Assembly (NCBI GenBank): GCA_013397435.1
Contig: VZRG01000743.1
Coordinates: 279,304-343,303, forward strand
Direction of reading: 5' to 3'
Origin: Erythrocercus mccallii
Taxonomy: Eukaryota; Chordata; Aves; Passeriformes; Dicruridae
Length of the DNA stretch: 64,000 bases
The position numbers and the translations under genes were made by a program. Positions 10,434-20,475 of this stretch are shown here, one piece after another (position 1 is the stretch's first letter; every line of letters begins with the position of its first letter). Under the pieces are notes generated by a model. The model made no database searches, was not told the DNA's origin, and saw only the letters and a list, made by a program, of their open reading frames with translations.

Positions 10434-13400
10434 GTAACCAATCTGAGAAATACACTTGTTTTCTTCTTTTCTTTCTCTTTCTTTCTCTTTCTTTCTCTTT
10501 CTTTCTCTTTCTTTCTCTTTCTTTCTCTTTCTTTCTTTCACTCTTTCAATTTCTCTCTCTTTTTTTAACCCCATTATTATCTCTACACCAAGGGTTGTTT
10601 TTCTTTTCATTTGATGTTTTGGTAGTTGTTTAAAAAGCCTCCTGGGAAATTTTGATATTCCAACTTGTAATTGAGGGCCTATAGCAAAACAATGTTTTTT
10701 AGGGGAATTGCTGTGAAAGAATGCAATGTTGGGAAATGTAAGAGAGGACCAAGGAAAAGGCCATCCCCTGATAAATTTCTCCCTCTACCCTGGCCAGTCT
10801 TTCCAAACCAGGATTTTTCTGCTCTGCAAGAAACTCTGAATACACACACCTCTCACACAGCTACACCCAAAGAGAAGGTCTCTATTCTGCAGAAACCAGC
10901 CCAAAGGGGGGCTGGTGACTTCTGTGGGTTCGCATCCAAGTAGGAGGCAGGGAGCAGTGCAAAAGTTCACTTTTTAGGTGTGGAGAGAGAACCAAGAGCA
11001 CAAATCACTGAGACACCAAGGACAGTAGCTGCCAATGAAAATTGCTTCAGCAAAACCCAGCTTCCCTTTTCCCAGGAACATGCTCTATACCAAGGGGAAC
11101 GTGCAGGAGAATGGTTTCGTTTGGAAGAAAATAAAAATAGGCTGCCTTGTTCTTAACTCTAATTTTCCCAAATTGGTAGGCTAATAATTTAAATAACAGT
11201 AATTGAGCAAAGTTCTGGCTTTCTAAATGCTAGGTTCACTTGGCAGCTGTTTTATTTTTTTTTCTCAGCAAGCTAGTTCTAAATGCTGGCAGGCAATGCC
11301 TTAGAGTTGCTCAAATTTTGCAGCTCAAGACCCTAATAACAGTATCTATATGGAAGGCTGGCAAGCAGGGTAGCCCCTGCATAATTTTGTAGAAAAACGT
11401 GCTTTTTTTTGATATGACTTGAAATTACCAAAGCCATAATGTTCTCCAGGGAGATTTACACATTATGCCTGCGTGCAGTTTGCGTCTGTGTTTACACAAT
11501 AAATCTGAACGTGCACAGATCTCACACGGCAGGTCCAAAAGGCCTGTGAAGAAAAGGAAAATATCCCAACAGCAGCATTTGAAAATGAATTGAGAGTTCA
11601 AGGCACCTGTTTGGACTCACAGTTGCTAATTCTGCTTGCTCTTGTTGGTGGTAACACTGCCAATGACTTCTCAAGTGGAAGCAGAACTTGTCCCAGCCTA
11701 TTGCCCTGGGCTCCTGTTAGCTTCAGTGATTTGTGACAGCATCCCTGGATATTCCCTGAGTTCAAGTGGGAGAACAGTGCAAGGACCATAAGTTTGAGTC
11801 ATTGGTTTCTCAGTGCATGTTTCTCTGCTGCCTTGCACTGAGCACATTGTTTTGCAAAACAGCAAAGTTAATGTGGGTGGTAAAGACAAAAGAATGAATG
11901 GCCATGGGATGTTCAAGGCTGTAGAGAAACAAGCTTCATCTGCCCTCATGTTGCTGATAGCAACACCTGCATTCTGCTGAATGCTGGCAAGGTGAATTCC
12001 AAAGATTCTTCACTGGCATCTTAAAAGGCTGTAACTTGTTTAATATGCCCCAGATGGGAGGCAGATATAGACTATACACTCTGAGAGTCTCTTCTGGATG
12101 ACAAAAATCTCTCAACAGGCCTGAGAGAACTACAATTTGTAGTGAAGTTCAACTCAGCAGAGCTTCCCTCCTGATTTCAATGGTGTCTTTCTTTCAAGAT
12201 TGCCATACAAAATCTAACCAGTAAAGGGCATCTTTACCACCTTTGTTATGGCAAGAACCCCTCCTCCCTTCCCCAGCTGAATGTGTCTACAAGTATAAAT
12301 TCTAAGCCAAGACCAGAGTTTATACTTCCTCCCCCTCTAATTTCTGTCTGGTTGATAGTGAGTTCCCTGATGTCATGGATGTTTGGTGAAGAAAATAATC
12401 TGATACACCCTGTGCCCTTCCACCCTGCTCTGAATAAAATTGTCACAGGCTGGAAACCACCAGCCAGTACGACACCATCCTGAGCTACTGGTGAGAGCAA
12501 GGAAACTCCAGTTTGGCTTTCCAGTTCACACTTCTCAGCTGGAAGTCTGGCCACAGCTCAGTCTCATGGTGTCTGCCTCAGGTTACTTCAGACACCCAAC
12601 TTAGATGAGATGCAGAGGACCAAACTTAAAAGCCTGAATTCCTGGATGGGAATGAGAATTCCTGTAATGAAGGAACATTAGCAGTTGTGGGGATGGGGTT
12701 TCTTCAAAGCAGCTACATTAGATCACTCACCAAGTCTAAGGTAGGTGGTCCAAGTACCCCATCAGCTCACCCTCTTTAACTGTGCCAGGCTCATCCAGTC
12801 ACATTCTGTAACTTTCCTGTTTACACTGTCACTTGGTCCAGTTCTGGAGCTGTGACATCCTCCTCAAAGCCAGCAGGTTTTCAATACCCTTCATAGCCAA
12901 GTGGGGCAGAGCCTCTCTTGCAAAATATGTAATTATTTTCCCTCCCTCTGCCCCGTGATGTTCATAATGATTACCTGCACAAAGAAATTACCCTGGTGCA
13001 AGGAATACAGCCTGGGCTTCGTAAAGGAAACTAAAGGGAAAATGTAACTGCATTAAAGTAAAAATGAATGAAGGTGGATAGGAAAAGGGATGTGAGACTG
13101 AGCTGAACAGAAGGAGCAAGCTGAAGAGAGCAGTAATTCCTCCTGTTCTTTCAGTTCAGCTTTAAAGCATCAAATCCCTGAGGGATTCTGTTTTTCCTTC
13201 ATGAAGGGAAGAGCAATCAGCTGTCCACTGCAGCTGGTCTAAGTCCTGAAAAGCAATACAGAAGAGCCCATTTTATTTTATATTTTTTATTCAACTTTGC
13301 TAAAGAGGCCTTTATATAATACAAGTGTCCTCTGTCACTGAAGAAGGAGGGAAAAGCATATGATTGCAAAGAGTAGTTTTTGCAAACAGTCATTCTGCTG

Positions 13401-13683
13401 CTTTGTTAATTCTAGATGTTATTTACTCAGTGCACTCAATGTGCATATTTTCCTCACTTTCTTTAGTTAGGTCTCTCAGTTATCTTGCTCTCTTTTTCAC
13501 TCTCTTTTCTTTCCATGGGGGCTCAGCTTCTCCTTTGGGGTCTGGGGGGTGAATTGTCTGCCAGCAATAGAAATTCTGCTCCCCCCTCCCCAGTTATCCA
13601 CTCTGAGCATAACCAGGTGGGTTTGGCTGCTGAGCAGCTGCTGATGGCAAAGTGTGTTTGTGTCTCCATGTGCCTCCCTGCAG
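10434..13683 (+). other. Intron 22
   Basis: 3,250 bases. It starts with the CTTTCTCTTT repeat. The middle shows nothing I can name. The acceptor region runs into CTCCCTGCAG. No supported open frame or RNA gene. Confidence 0.87.
10459..10568 (+). repeat. Pyrimidine microsatellite, 10-base unit
   Basis: The decamer CTTTCTCTTT is repeated six times without error at 10471-10530, flanked by less regular TTTC/CTCT sequence out to about 10568. It starts about 25 bases after the exon 22 donor. On the transcript it is a long U/C tract of the kind bound by PTB-type splicing repressors. Confidence 0.93.
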
Positions 13684-13790
13684 ATGACTGCCTACGGGGC
13701 TTTCCTCCACAAGGGCTCCTTCTGCAGGAACTATTTCAACATCTTAGACCTGCTGGTGGTCAGCGTTTCTCTCATCTCCTTTGGGATCCA
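13684..13790 (+). CDS. CACNA1C: CACNA1C exon 23: IIIS2-S3 linker and IIIS3
   Basis: 107 bases, phase 0 start, ending with two bases of a Gln codon. It encodes MTAYGAFLHKGSFCRNYFNI and then LDLLVVSVSLISFGI plus the split Gln. MTAYGAFLHKGSFCRNYFN is the short cytoplasmic S2-S3 loop, and ILDLLVVSVSLISFG is IIIS3 with its conserved acidic Asp. Acceptor CCTGCAG, donor CA|GTGAGT. The sequence agrees with Cav1.2 (VSVSLISFG) rather than Cav1.1 as I remember it. Confidence 0.97.
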
Positions 13791-15250
13791 GTGAGTGAGC
13801 TCTTTCCAGCTGGCTGGTTTGGGGGGGGATTGTAGGGATGGGCTGGGAGGGATGGCTCAGACTCATTGTCTTCTTATCATTGTCTTCTTATCTGGGTAAG
13901 ATTTTTCTCATGAGCCTCTTGTGGTATTGCACTGGTTTTGCATTGATTGACATTTAGTGAAAAGGGAAGAAGGAAGTGATTTTCTAAGTGTTCTTTTCAT
14001 GAGGTGTTTTTCTCAGATAATTCAAGGCCATTAAAATTCATCCTCCAGAGAGGAGTTAATAACTGGGAAATGCCACACTGGTGACCTGGAAGGGGGAATC
14101 TTTCAGAAAGAGCACATGAGAACAAAAAATGGGTGTGTTGGGAATCATGACACTTAGCTTTGTTCCAAGGCCTTTGTTCCACTGTATCAGTTCAGGACAG
14201 TTCAGTGACTTATGGTTCCCTCCTAGACTTTTCACAACCTCTTTGGAAAATGAGGTTGATAATGTTTTTCTACTTCCTAAAATGTTGTGAATCTTAGTCA
14301 ATGGAAGGCCATCAAGCACCTGAAGAGTTTGGTGAGAATGTTCAGAGTGGTAATGGCTGTTCTGTCATGCTGTTTTCCTTTAATTTTGCTTAATAATTTG
14401 CTTAATAATTAGTAGATTTACTCAACTTTGTGTCAGTTAGGAAGTTCCCTAAATAGAAACACACATCTGATAAGAAACCAGCTTTTGTAAAGTCCATTGG
14501 GCTTTTAGTCACAGACTTAAGAACGACACAGTTCTTGTTTTGACCTGCTGTTTCCTTCTTCCAGACCTAAGTCAGACTCTTGGTGTGTTAACATTAAAAC
14601 TGTTCCCAAAATCAGTAGGAGAACATGATGTCATTGAGCACGAGGGAGATTCTCAGTCAGGGTTTTAGCCTTGGAAGGCACAGGGAGCTCTGCTGCAGAA
14701 GACAGTTGTGTTCAGTACTTAAAAGTGAGCACAGAAGTCATCCTAATCAATTCAGTGGGAGTTTTCACATCCTTAAATTTATGTACCCACTTAAATTATT
14801 TGTGGGTTCGGGAGCCAAAGACACTGTAGGATCAAACTCCAGGTGGATGGTCTACCTTTAATGCTGGAGTGTCCTGGACTTTTCACTCTTCTATGAATAT
14901 TCCAGTGGAGTGCTTCTTTGAGCCTTATCTGAAAATGCCTTGGTAATGACTACATCCTGGCACAATTTTTATATCATAAATATCTACAGAATCTGTTTGC
15001 CCTGCTCCAAAAATACACTCATGTTCCATTCCCCCTTCATTAATACAGCAGAGATGATGAGAGCCAGAACAAGAAGCCAGACCCCTGAAGACAACACCAG
15101 AAATTGCTTCCCTTCCCCCTGAAGTGCCATGGCAAAGAGTTGGCTAGATACCTGAAGCCGTCTCAGGCTGTGCAGAATTCCATAGATGTGTCCTTGCTGC
15201 ACACTCCCCACGTGGCTGTAGCTCTCAAACCTTCCAATACTTTCCTCCAG
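13791..15250 (+). other. Intron 23
   Basis: 1,460 bases. It contains a duplicated CATTGTCTTCTTAT near 13865-13892, a MIR-like relic near 14150-14330 and a short repeated TTTGCTTAATAA near 14390-14410. Acceptor TTTCCTCCAG. Nothing else seen. Confidence 0.87.
14150..14330 (+). repeat. MIR-like SINE relic
   Basis: The order of motifs CCTCTTTGGAAAATGAGG, TTGATAATG, ACTTCCTAAAATGTTGTGAA follows the MIR pattern (cctcatctgtaaaatgggg, gataata, cctcacagggttgttgtga) in sense orientation. Strongly diverged; boundaries approximate. Confidence 0.4.
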
Positions 15251-15338
15251 GTCCAGTGCCATTAATGTGGTGAAGATCCTGCGGGTCCTGCGGGTCCTTA
15301 GACCGCTGAGGGCCATCAACAGAGCCAAAGGACTAAAG
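15251..15338 (+). CDS. CACNA1C: CACNA1C exon 24: IIIS4 voltage sensor
   Basis: 88 bases, starting with the last base of the split Gln. It encodes SSAINVVKILRVLRVLRPLR followed by AINRAKGLK. The regular basic residues (K, R, R, R, R, then R/K) every third position form the IIIS4 voltage sensor that moves on depolarisation. The direct repeat CTGCGGGTC CTGCGGGTC in the DNA encodes RVLRVL. Acceptor CTCCAG|G, donor AAG|GTCAGA, a somewhat weaker donor than its neighbours. Phase 0 end. Confidence 0.98.
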
Positions 15339-16362
15339 GTCAGAAAAGCCCCAGTGCATCCTACAAACTATAAATTCAGGTTATTTCAGGCTACAAGGGC
15401 TTTTGCAGTGGTTCAAGTAATGTTTCACAGTGTGGCTGAGGTTGGAAGGGGCATGCTCAAGCAGGGCCACTGAGAGCAGGCTTTGGAGCACCTCCAAGGA
15501 GAGAAACTCCACAACCCCTCTGGATGACCTGTTCCAGTGTTCAGCCACCCTGAGAGCAGAAGTGTTTCTCGATGTTCAGATAAACCTACTCTGTTTCAAT
15601 TTGTGCCCGTTGTCCTGTCAGTGGGAACCACTGGAAAGAGCCTGGCTCTGCATCCTCCCTTCAGCCATAAATATACATTGACCAGACCCCCCTGAGCCTC
15701 CTCTCAGATGAACAGCCCCAGCTCTCTCAGCCTTTGCTCACGGGACAGATGCTCCAATCCCTGAAGTCATCTCTGTGGCTCTTTGATGGTTTTCCTCCAG
15801 TGTGTCCATGGTCCTCTTGTACTGAGGAGCCAGAACAGCACCCAGTACAACAGGCATAGTCCCACAGCGCTGATAAAGGGGAGCAATCACCTCCTTCAGT
15901 TTGCTAGTGCAGCCCAGGATACCATTTGCCATCTTTGTAGTGAGGGCTCATATTCAGCTTTGTGTCCACCAGGATTGCCAGCTTCTTTTCTGACAAGCTG
16001 CCTTTCAGCTGAATGGCCCCATCAGCACAGAGGTGAAATGGTGTGGTTTTCTAGGGTTACAGATGGGCCCACAGCCCTAAACATAACTTTTCTGTATTAG
16101 ACAAATTCCTTCCTATGTGCTGGTGCTGGTGGGAAGTTTCAGAGACCTAAATTCTGGTATTTTCCTACCCCTTTCTGCCTGCTTCTAAAAGTACAGCAAG
16201 AAATGAAAGTTGATCTCCTTTCCCCACCCATTACTTAGGTAATGGGTTTTGGTTAAGTAATTGTTTCTTATTATTTGTATTTTTATTCTTGAGCTTCTGC
16301 CTTAGCCAGAACAGTGTAGAACAATCTCAGAAGTGACTTTTGTTCCTCTCTCCCATTTGCAG
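15339..16362 (+). other. Intron 24
   Basis: 1,024 bases. More than half is a CR1 copy inserted antisense, starting about 80 bases after the exon 24 donor. The remaining 330 bases before exon 25 are unique and end with the acceptor CCATTTGCAG. Confidence 0.9.
15418..16030 (-). mobile_element. CR1 LINE fragment, antisense to the gene
   Basis: The + strand shows the familiar reverse-complement CR1 pattern: GGCTGAGGTTGGAAGGGGC, then CCTCTGGATGACCTGTTCCA and CAGCCCCAGCTCTCTCAGCC. On the - strand, 15738-15932 encodes a peptide with LAPQYKRTMDTLEENHQRAT, resembling the C-terminal end of CR1 ORF2 (typically APQYKRDMDLLERVQRRAT). The copy covers the end of ORF2 and the 3' region, is 5' truncated as usual, and cannot be mobile. 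Moderate divergence suggests middle age. It is one of the best indicators of an avian or reptilian genome here. Confidence 0.88.
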
Positions 16363-16470
16363 CACGTGGTCCAGTGTGTGTTTGTGGCCATCCGAACCAT
16401 CGGGAACATTGTCATTGTCACCACTTTGCTGCAGTTCATGTTTGCCTGCATTGGAGTTCAGCTGTTTAAG
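16363..16470 (+). CDS. CACNA1C: CACNA1C exon 25: IIIS4-S5 linker and IIIS5
   Basis: 108 bases, phase 0 to 0, 36 codons: HVVQCVFVAIRTIGNIVIVT, then TLLQFMFACIGVQLFK. The first ten residues couple the S4 sensor to the gate; the rest is IIIS5, lining the outer side of the pore. The Thr and Gln in VTTLLQFMF are the IIIS5 residues known from L-type channel work to contribute to dihydropyridine binding, and both are intact. Acceptor TTTGCAG, donor AAG|GTAAAG. Confidence 0.98.
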
Positions 16471-16654
16471 GTAAAGCCATTGGACTCATTCATTCATCCA
16501 CTACACTGAGCTGTATTAAGGGATGGGAAGAAAAATAGCATGAAAAGCCTGAGGAAGGGAAAATTCGGTCTTTTGTGTGTAACAGGCAAGACATTCGGGG
16601 CACTGTCAGTGTTTGCTGGGCTTCTGCTACCAGCAGTTCTCCAAAACTGAGCTA

Positions 16655-17027
16655 GGCATGTGCAGAACTCCTGCCTGTGGCATTTACAGAACTCTTGCCC
16701 ATGGTATGTNNNNNNNNNNNNNNNNNNNNNNNNNNNNNNNNNNNNNNNNNNNNNNNNNNNNNNNNNNNNNNNNNNNNNNNNNNNNNNNNNNNNNNNNNNN
16801 NNNNNNNNNNNNNNNNNNNNNNNNNNNNNNNNNNNNNNNNNNNNNNNNNNNNNNNNNNNNNNNNNNNNNNNNNNNNNNNNNNNNNNNNNNNNNNNNNNNN
16901 NNNNNNNNNNNNNNNNNNNNNNNNNNNNNNNNNNNNNNNNNNNNNNNNNNNNNNNNNNNNNNNNNNNNNNNNNNNNNNNNNNNNNNNNNNNNNNNNNNNC
17001 CATGGCATGTGCAGAACTCTTGCCCAT
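16655..17027 (+). repeat. 24-base tandem repeat interrupted by gap
   Basis: Unit GGCATGTGCAGAACTCTTGCCCAT. Copies are at 16655-16678 (two differences), 16679-16702 (three differences) and 17004-17027, with a partial copy at 16703-16709 running into the gap. The phase on both sides suggests the whole N run is more of the same array. It is open in frame (MCRTLAHG per unit), but it lies in an intron and there is no reason to think it is translated. Confidence 0.88.
16710..16999. other. Assembly gap (290 N)
   Basis: Run of undetermined bases. No conclusion about content is possible beyond the flanking repeat copies. Confidence 0.99.
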
Positions 17028-17332
17028 CACCTGTGATCAGAAGGAATGATCAGTAATGTTGTTCTTCCCTGAACAGCTTTACATTGGCACGATGTGGTCC
17101 CAGGAGGGTGAAGGGGGCTGTTGAATAGGATGGGTCCTTGCAGGCTCTCCACCTCCCATCTTGCAGGGGAAGGAAGGGGCACACAGACAACCACAGGGGG
17201 TTGTTCATTCACTTCTTTATCTCTGCTTTTATCTCCTTGCCTCTCATCACCCTCCTGACAACAAGTGTTCAGGACATACACATAAAAGTACTGTACAAGC
17301 AGAAGCTTCATTCCTCTTTCTGCCTTTCCCAG

Positions 17333-17385
17333 GGCAAGCTGTACAGCTGCACTGACAGCTCCAAGCAGACAGAAGCAGAGTGCAG
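17333..17385 (+). CDS. CACNA1C: CACNA1C exon 26: extracellular IIIS5-pore turret
   Basis: 53 bases, phase 0 start, ending AG of a split Arg. Encodes GKLYSCTDSSKQTEAEC plus the split Arg. The two cysteines are those of the domain III turret seen in L-type channels, where they stabilise the extracellular loop. Acceptor TTTCCCAG, donor AG|GTGGGT. Intron 26 (17386-17485) is only 100 bases. Confidence 0.96.
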
Positions 17386-17485
17386 GTGGGTCTGAGCTTT
17401 TCCAACCCCTCCCCTTGCCTGGCCGCCTGCAGCACCTGGTGGCAGTGCAGCTCTGCCACCTTCTGTCTCCACTCTCCACCCACAG

Positions 17486-17632
17486 AGGGTACTACATCAC
17501 CTACAAGGATGGGGAGGTCAGCCAGCCCATGATACAGCCCCGGAGCTGGGAGAACAGCAAGTTTGACTTTGACAACGTCCTGACTGCCATGATGGCCCTC
17601 TTCACTGTCTCCACCTTTGAGGGCTGGCCAGA
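17486..17632 (+). CDS. CACNA1C: CACNA1C exon 27: domain III pore loop
   Basis: 147 bases, starting with the last base of Arg and ending GA of a split Glu. It encodes GYYITYKDGEVSQPMIQPRS, WENSKFDFDNVLTAMMALFT and VSTFEGWP. The Glu in TFEGWP is the domain III member of the EEEE ring that selects Ca2+. FDFDNVLTAMMALFTVSTFEGWPE is the pore helix and filter. The turret part (GYYITYKDGEVSQPM) differs most from mammals, as expected for an exposed loop. Acceptor CACCCACAG, donor GA|GTGAGT. Confidence 0.97.
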
Positions 17633-18396
17633 GTGAGTGTTTCTTGGGCCACTGCAATGTCCTCATTCATTTCAAAAGAGAAAATTCACGGGCAGAGCAT
17701 TCCGCTTTCTAAGTATTTAAATAAGTCTAGAGCTTTAAATATAGCTATAGTAGCACTGTGGTATTATGTACTTTGTAAATTCCTCAGGAATTTCTGTTAC
17801 TGTACTTGTAAACAGTGCAAAGCACTGTCTCTAGTTCTTAAATGATGATTTCCCTTAATAGCAGCGATACCAGTACTTGTTAAATTATTATGTGTATAAA
17901 TGAGTGTAAAATGCATATCAGGTCCTTTCCAGCATTGCCAGGGTTCCGTTTCCCCATGGAAAGCAGGGTAAGATGAAACACAGCAGTGCTCAGGGTGACA
18001 TTCAGGGTACCAGGGGCTGACCCTGACCTGTGTCACCAGGTGATGCCAACAGCAGTGTTAACAACTGTGGACTCCTGGGACCCCCTTTTCTCACAAAACT
18101 CAGTTCCCAACGACTCTGTTGGGACTCTCCTGTCTTTTGTTAACTGGAGAGCATGATTTTGTTCAACTGTGAAGGCATTTCACCCCTGAATGGGTTCAAA
18201 TGTGTAGAATTAGTAAGAGCCAGGTCTTCTATTTTGCAAGTGTTTCCACTCAGATCAGTGCAAGTCTGCACATCTCTGAGTGAATTAATTCTGGTACAAG
18301 TAGAAGAAAGTCACAAAGTTAAACTCTATAACATCACCTATAAGACCTCAAGGCAGTTGCAGATTTTCTCTGCATTTGGCTCCTGTTTGCTTTCAG
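17633..18396 (+). other. Intron 27
   Basis: 764 bases of AT-rich unique sequence with no gene or recognisable repeat. The acceptor is TGCTTTCAG. Confidence 0.88.
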
Positions 18397-18598
18397 GTTG
18401 CTGTATAGGTCCATTGATTCCCACATGGAGGATGTGGGACCCATCTATAATCACAGGGTTGAGATCTCCATCTTCTTTATTATCTACATCATCATCATTG
18501 CTTTCTTCATGATGAACATCTTCGTTGGTTTCGTCATCGTCACATTTCAGGAACAAGGAGAACAAGAGTACAAGAACTGTGAGCTGGACAAAAACCAG
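18397..18598 (+). CDS. CACNA1C: CACNA1C exon 28: IIIS6 and start of III-IV linker
   Basis: 202 bases, starting with the last base of Glu. It encodes LLYRSIDSHMEDVGPIYNHR, VEISIFFIIYIIIIAFFMMN, IFVGFVIVTFQEQGEQEYKN and CELDKNQ. VEISIFFIIYIIIIAFFMMNIFVGFVIV is IIIS6, the inner pore helix. The Tyr-Ile of FIIYI and the Met-Met of FFMMN are the known dihydropyridine and phenylalkylamine contact region and are intact. QEQGEQEYKNCELDKNQ starts the cytoplasmic III-IV linker. Acceptor TTTCAG|G, donor CAG|GTAATT, phase 0 end. Confidence 0.98.
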
Positions 18599-19076
18599 GT
18601 AATTTACAACACCTTGCTGTCAATAAAGGTAGAAAATGCATTGAGAACAAGCTTTTAGTAGATAAAGGCATACAGAGAGGAAAATGTTAAGCTTGCCAAC
18701 AAATGCACACAGAGAGGAAAATGTTAAGCTTGCCAGCAAGATAAAACTGTAAGTTGGATTTGCTGACATCTTTTAGGAGTCAGGTAGAAAAAAAAATATC
18801 TTGCTGTAAGATTTGCTCAAGGAACAACAATTACTTAAAAATGTTTGCTGTGCCATTTGTTTCACTGAGATTAGATGAGCACAACAGCAGTGTCTGGCCA
18901 AAGCAAATGGCCAAAGTAATTGCATATAGAGCTCTTTAACAGGTAGAATGTGCACATTCCCATTCAATTCTTCTACGAAGCTTTCGGTAAAACACTTGAA
19001 ACGTATTTTTATGACATTTGAAGGTAGCTGAGCACCCTGATATTTTAGTTTTAAATGTAGCCTGCCTCTCCCACAG
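18599..19076 (+). other. Intron 28
   Basis: 478 bases. It contains a 37-base tandem duplication and no other recognisable feature. Acceptor CTCTCCCACAG. Confidence 0.9.
18672..18745 (+). repeat. 37-base tandem duplication
   Basis: Two adjacent copies beginning ACAGAGAGGAAAATGTTAAG start at 18672 and 18709. They are nearly identical over the first 31 bases (AACAA against AGCAA near the end). Too short and too few copies to call a minisatellite; probably a recent local duplication. Confidence 0.9.
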
Positions 19077-19235
19077 CGCCAGTGTGTAGAGTATGCCCTG
19101 AAAGCCCGGCCCCTGCGGAGATACATCCCTAAAAACCAGTACCAGTACAAGGTCTGGTATGTGGTCAACTCCACCTATTTTGAGTACCTGATGTTCGTTC
19201 TGATCCTGCTGAACACCATCTGCCTGGCCATGCAA
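19077..19235 (+). CDS. CACNA1C: CACNA1C exon 29: III-IV linker and IVS1
   Basis: 159 bases, 53 codons, phase 0 to 0. It encodes RQCVEYALKARPLRRYIPKN, QYQYKVWYVVNSTYFEYLMF and VLILLNTICLAMQ. RQCVEYALKARPLRRYIPKN is the basic III-IV linker. From KVWYVV to LAMQ is IVS1 with its preceding amphipathic stretch. Acceptor CCCACAG, donor CAA|GTAAGT. Confidence 0.98.
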
Positions 19236-20364
19236 GTAAGTAAGCAAGCAGAAAGCCTCCAGGTGACTTTGTTGAGGAAAATGCAAAAATGGGTGAGGCT
19301 GAGACCTCCTTTCTACCTTCACACCATGTGTTGAGGGAGAGGGAGAAGCACTTTAAGGAAAGCATTGTACCATGATCACACATAGTTGAAATGAGGAATC
19401 TAACTCTCACCCTCTTGCTGCTAATAGCTGACATTTTCAACAATTCTCTTTTGACTCCTTAAAAACAAACAAATTTCATGTTTCTAAACAGTCCTGCAAG
19501 TACTAGAGCCTTTCAAGAAAAATGTTGAAAATGCCTCAACACTGTATTTTTCCTGGCCTTGCATTCAGCTGCAGCTGAATTGTTTAACTGAAACTGCTTT
19601 GAATAAATCACCCTGTGCCAATACAGAACATGAAAATCCATCCCAGCTGTTTGAAGTTTATTAAAGTTAAGCAAGTACAAATGGGGTCTTGTAACATGAA
19701 CTGGAAGGTGACCTTTAAACAAGGCAGTGCAATCAGTTCAAGTATCATGATCTGGAAATAGAGGTATAAAAAGTGAGGTGGCAACACTTGCAGAAGACAC
19801 TGCTTGAATTAATCAATAGAAAATGGAGAGTAATTTTATAAGATCTTAATAAAGTTTAATGAATGGGCAGCATGATTGCAAATTTAATTCAGGGTTGACA
19901 AATGCAAGATAATGCATATTGGAAAGATGTGATTTGAGCTGCTCATGTACTTTGCAGAATCCTGAATTTAGTGTAATTACTTGGGGAATGGCTTGGCCAC
20001 AGTCAAACAAAAAAGTAGTCCAAGTGTTAGGGAAGGTTGAGATAAAAAGCAATTGGAGATTGTATTCTAAAATTGTGCAAAGTTATAATGAGCCCTGAAT
20101 TGGAATGATAAATATGATTTTGGTGGCCACCCCTCAAAAAGATTCTTCTAAAAAGAAGAAATCAAGAGCCAGGTGGCAAAAGTGGATAGAGGCATGGGAG
20201 TGCTTATGTATGAAGGGAAAAGGGAATTCTTAATTGAAAAAAAATGAAACACCCTGGGGTCTTCCTTGGAGCACCTTGGCATGAAGGGAGGCTGGGAGGG
20301 GTCCTGTGCATTCCTGGCTGCTGGCACCCCGTCCTCACCCTCCTGCTGGGATGCTCTTTTTCAG
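19236..20364 (+). other. Intron 29
   Basis: 1,129 bases. The second half holds an old LINE relic. Acceptor CTCTTTTTCAG. Nothing else seen. Confidence 0.88.
19740..20215 (+). repeat. Ancient LINE relic (CR1/L3 clade)
   Basis: Degenerate sequence with motifs of a CR1/L3-type 3' ORF end in sense orientation, for example GACAAATGCAAGATAATGCA followed by TATTGGAAAG near 19899-19928. No frame survives. Boundaries approximate. Confidence 0.5.
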
Positions 20365-20475
20365 CACTATGGTCAGAGCTGCATGTTCAAGGAAGCCATG
20401 AATATCCTCAACATGCTCTTCACTGGCCTCTTCACTGTGGAGATGGTCCTGAAGTTAATTGCCTTCAAACCCAAG
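20365..20475 (+). CDS. CACNA1C: CACNA1C exon 30: IVS1-S2 loop and IVS2
   Basis: 111 bases, 37 codons, phase 0 to 0: HYGQSCMFKEAMNILNMLFT, then GLFTVEMVLKLIAFKPK. HYGQS is the extracellular S1-S2 loop. MNILNMLFTGLFTVEMVLKLIAF is IVS2 with the conserved acidic Glu that acts as S4 counter-charge. It ends at FKPK so that exon 31 or 32 follows directly. Acceptor TTTTTCAG, donor AAG|GTAGGT. Met for Leu and Glu for Ile (SCMFKEA) appear to be differences from the human sequence as I remember it. Confidence 0.97.

Larger units (their letters stand above)
16471..17332 (+). other. Intron 25, containing an assembly gap
   Basis: 862 bases as assembled, of which 290 are N. The gap sits inside a 24-base tandem repeat, so the real length is unknown. 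Acceptor TTTCCCAG. Open frames drawn across the N run are artefacts. Confidence 0.9.

Noticed and set aside
10416..10610. Lys/Glu/Arg-rich antisense frame
   Set aside because: Translation of the CTTTCTCTTT microsatellite.
16494..17056. Open frames on both strands crossing the N run
   Set aside because: Their length comes from undetermined bases and the 24-base repeat.
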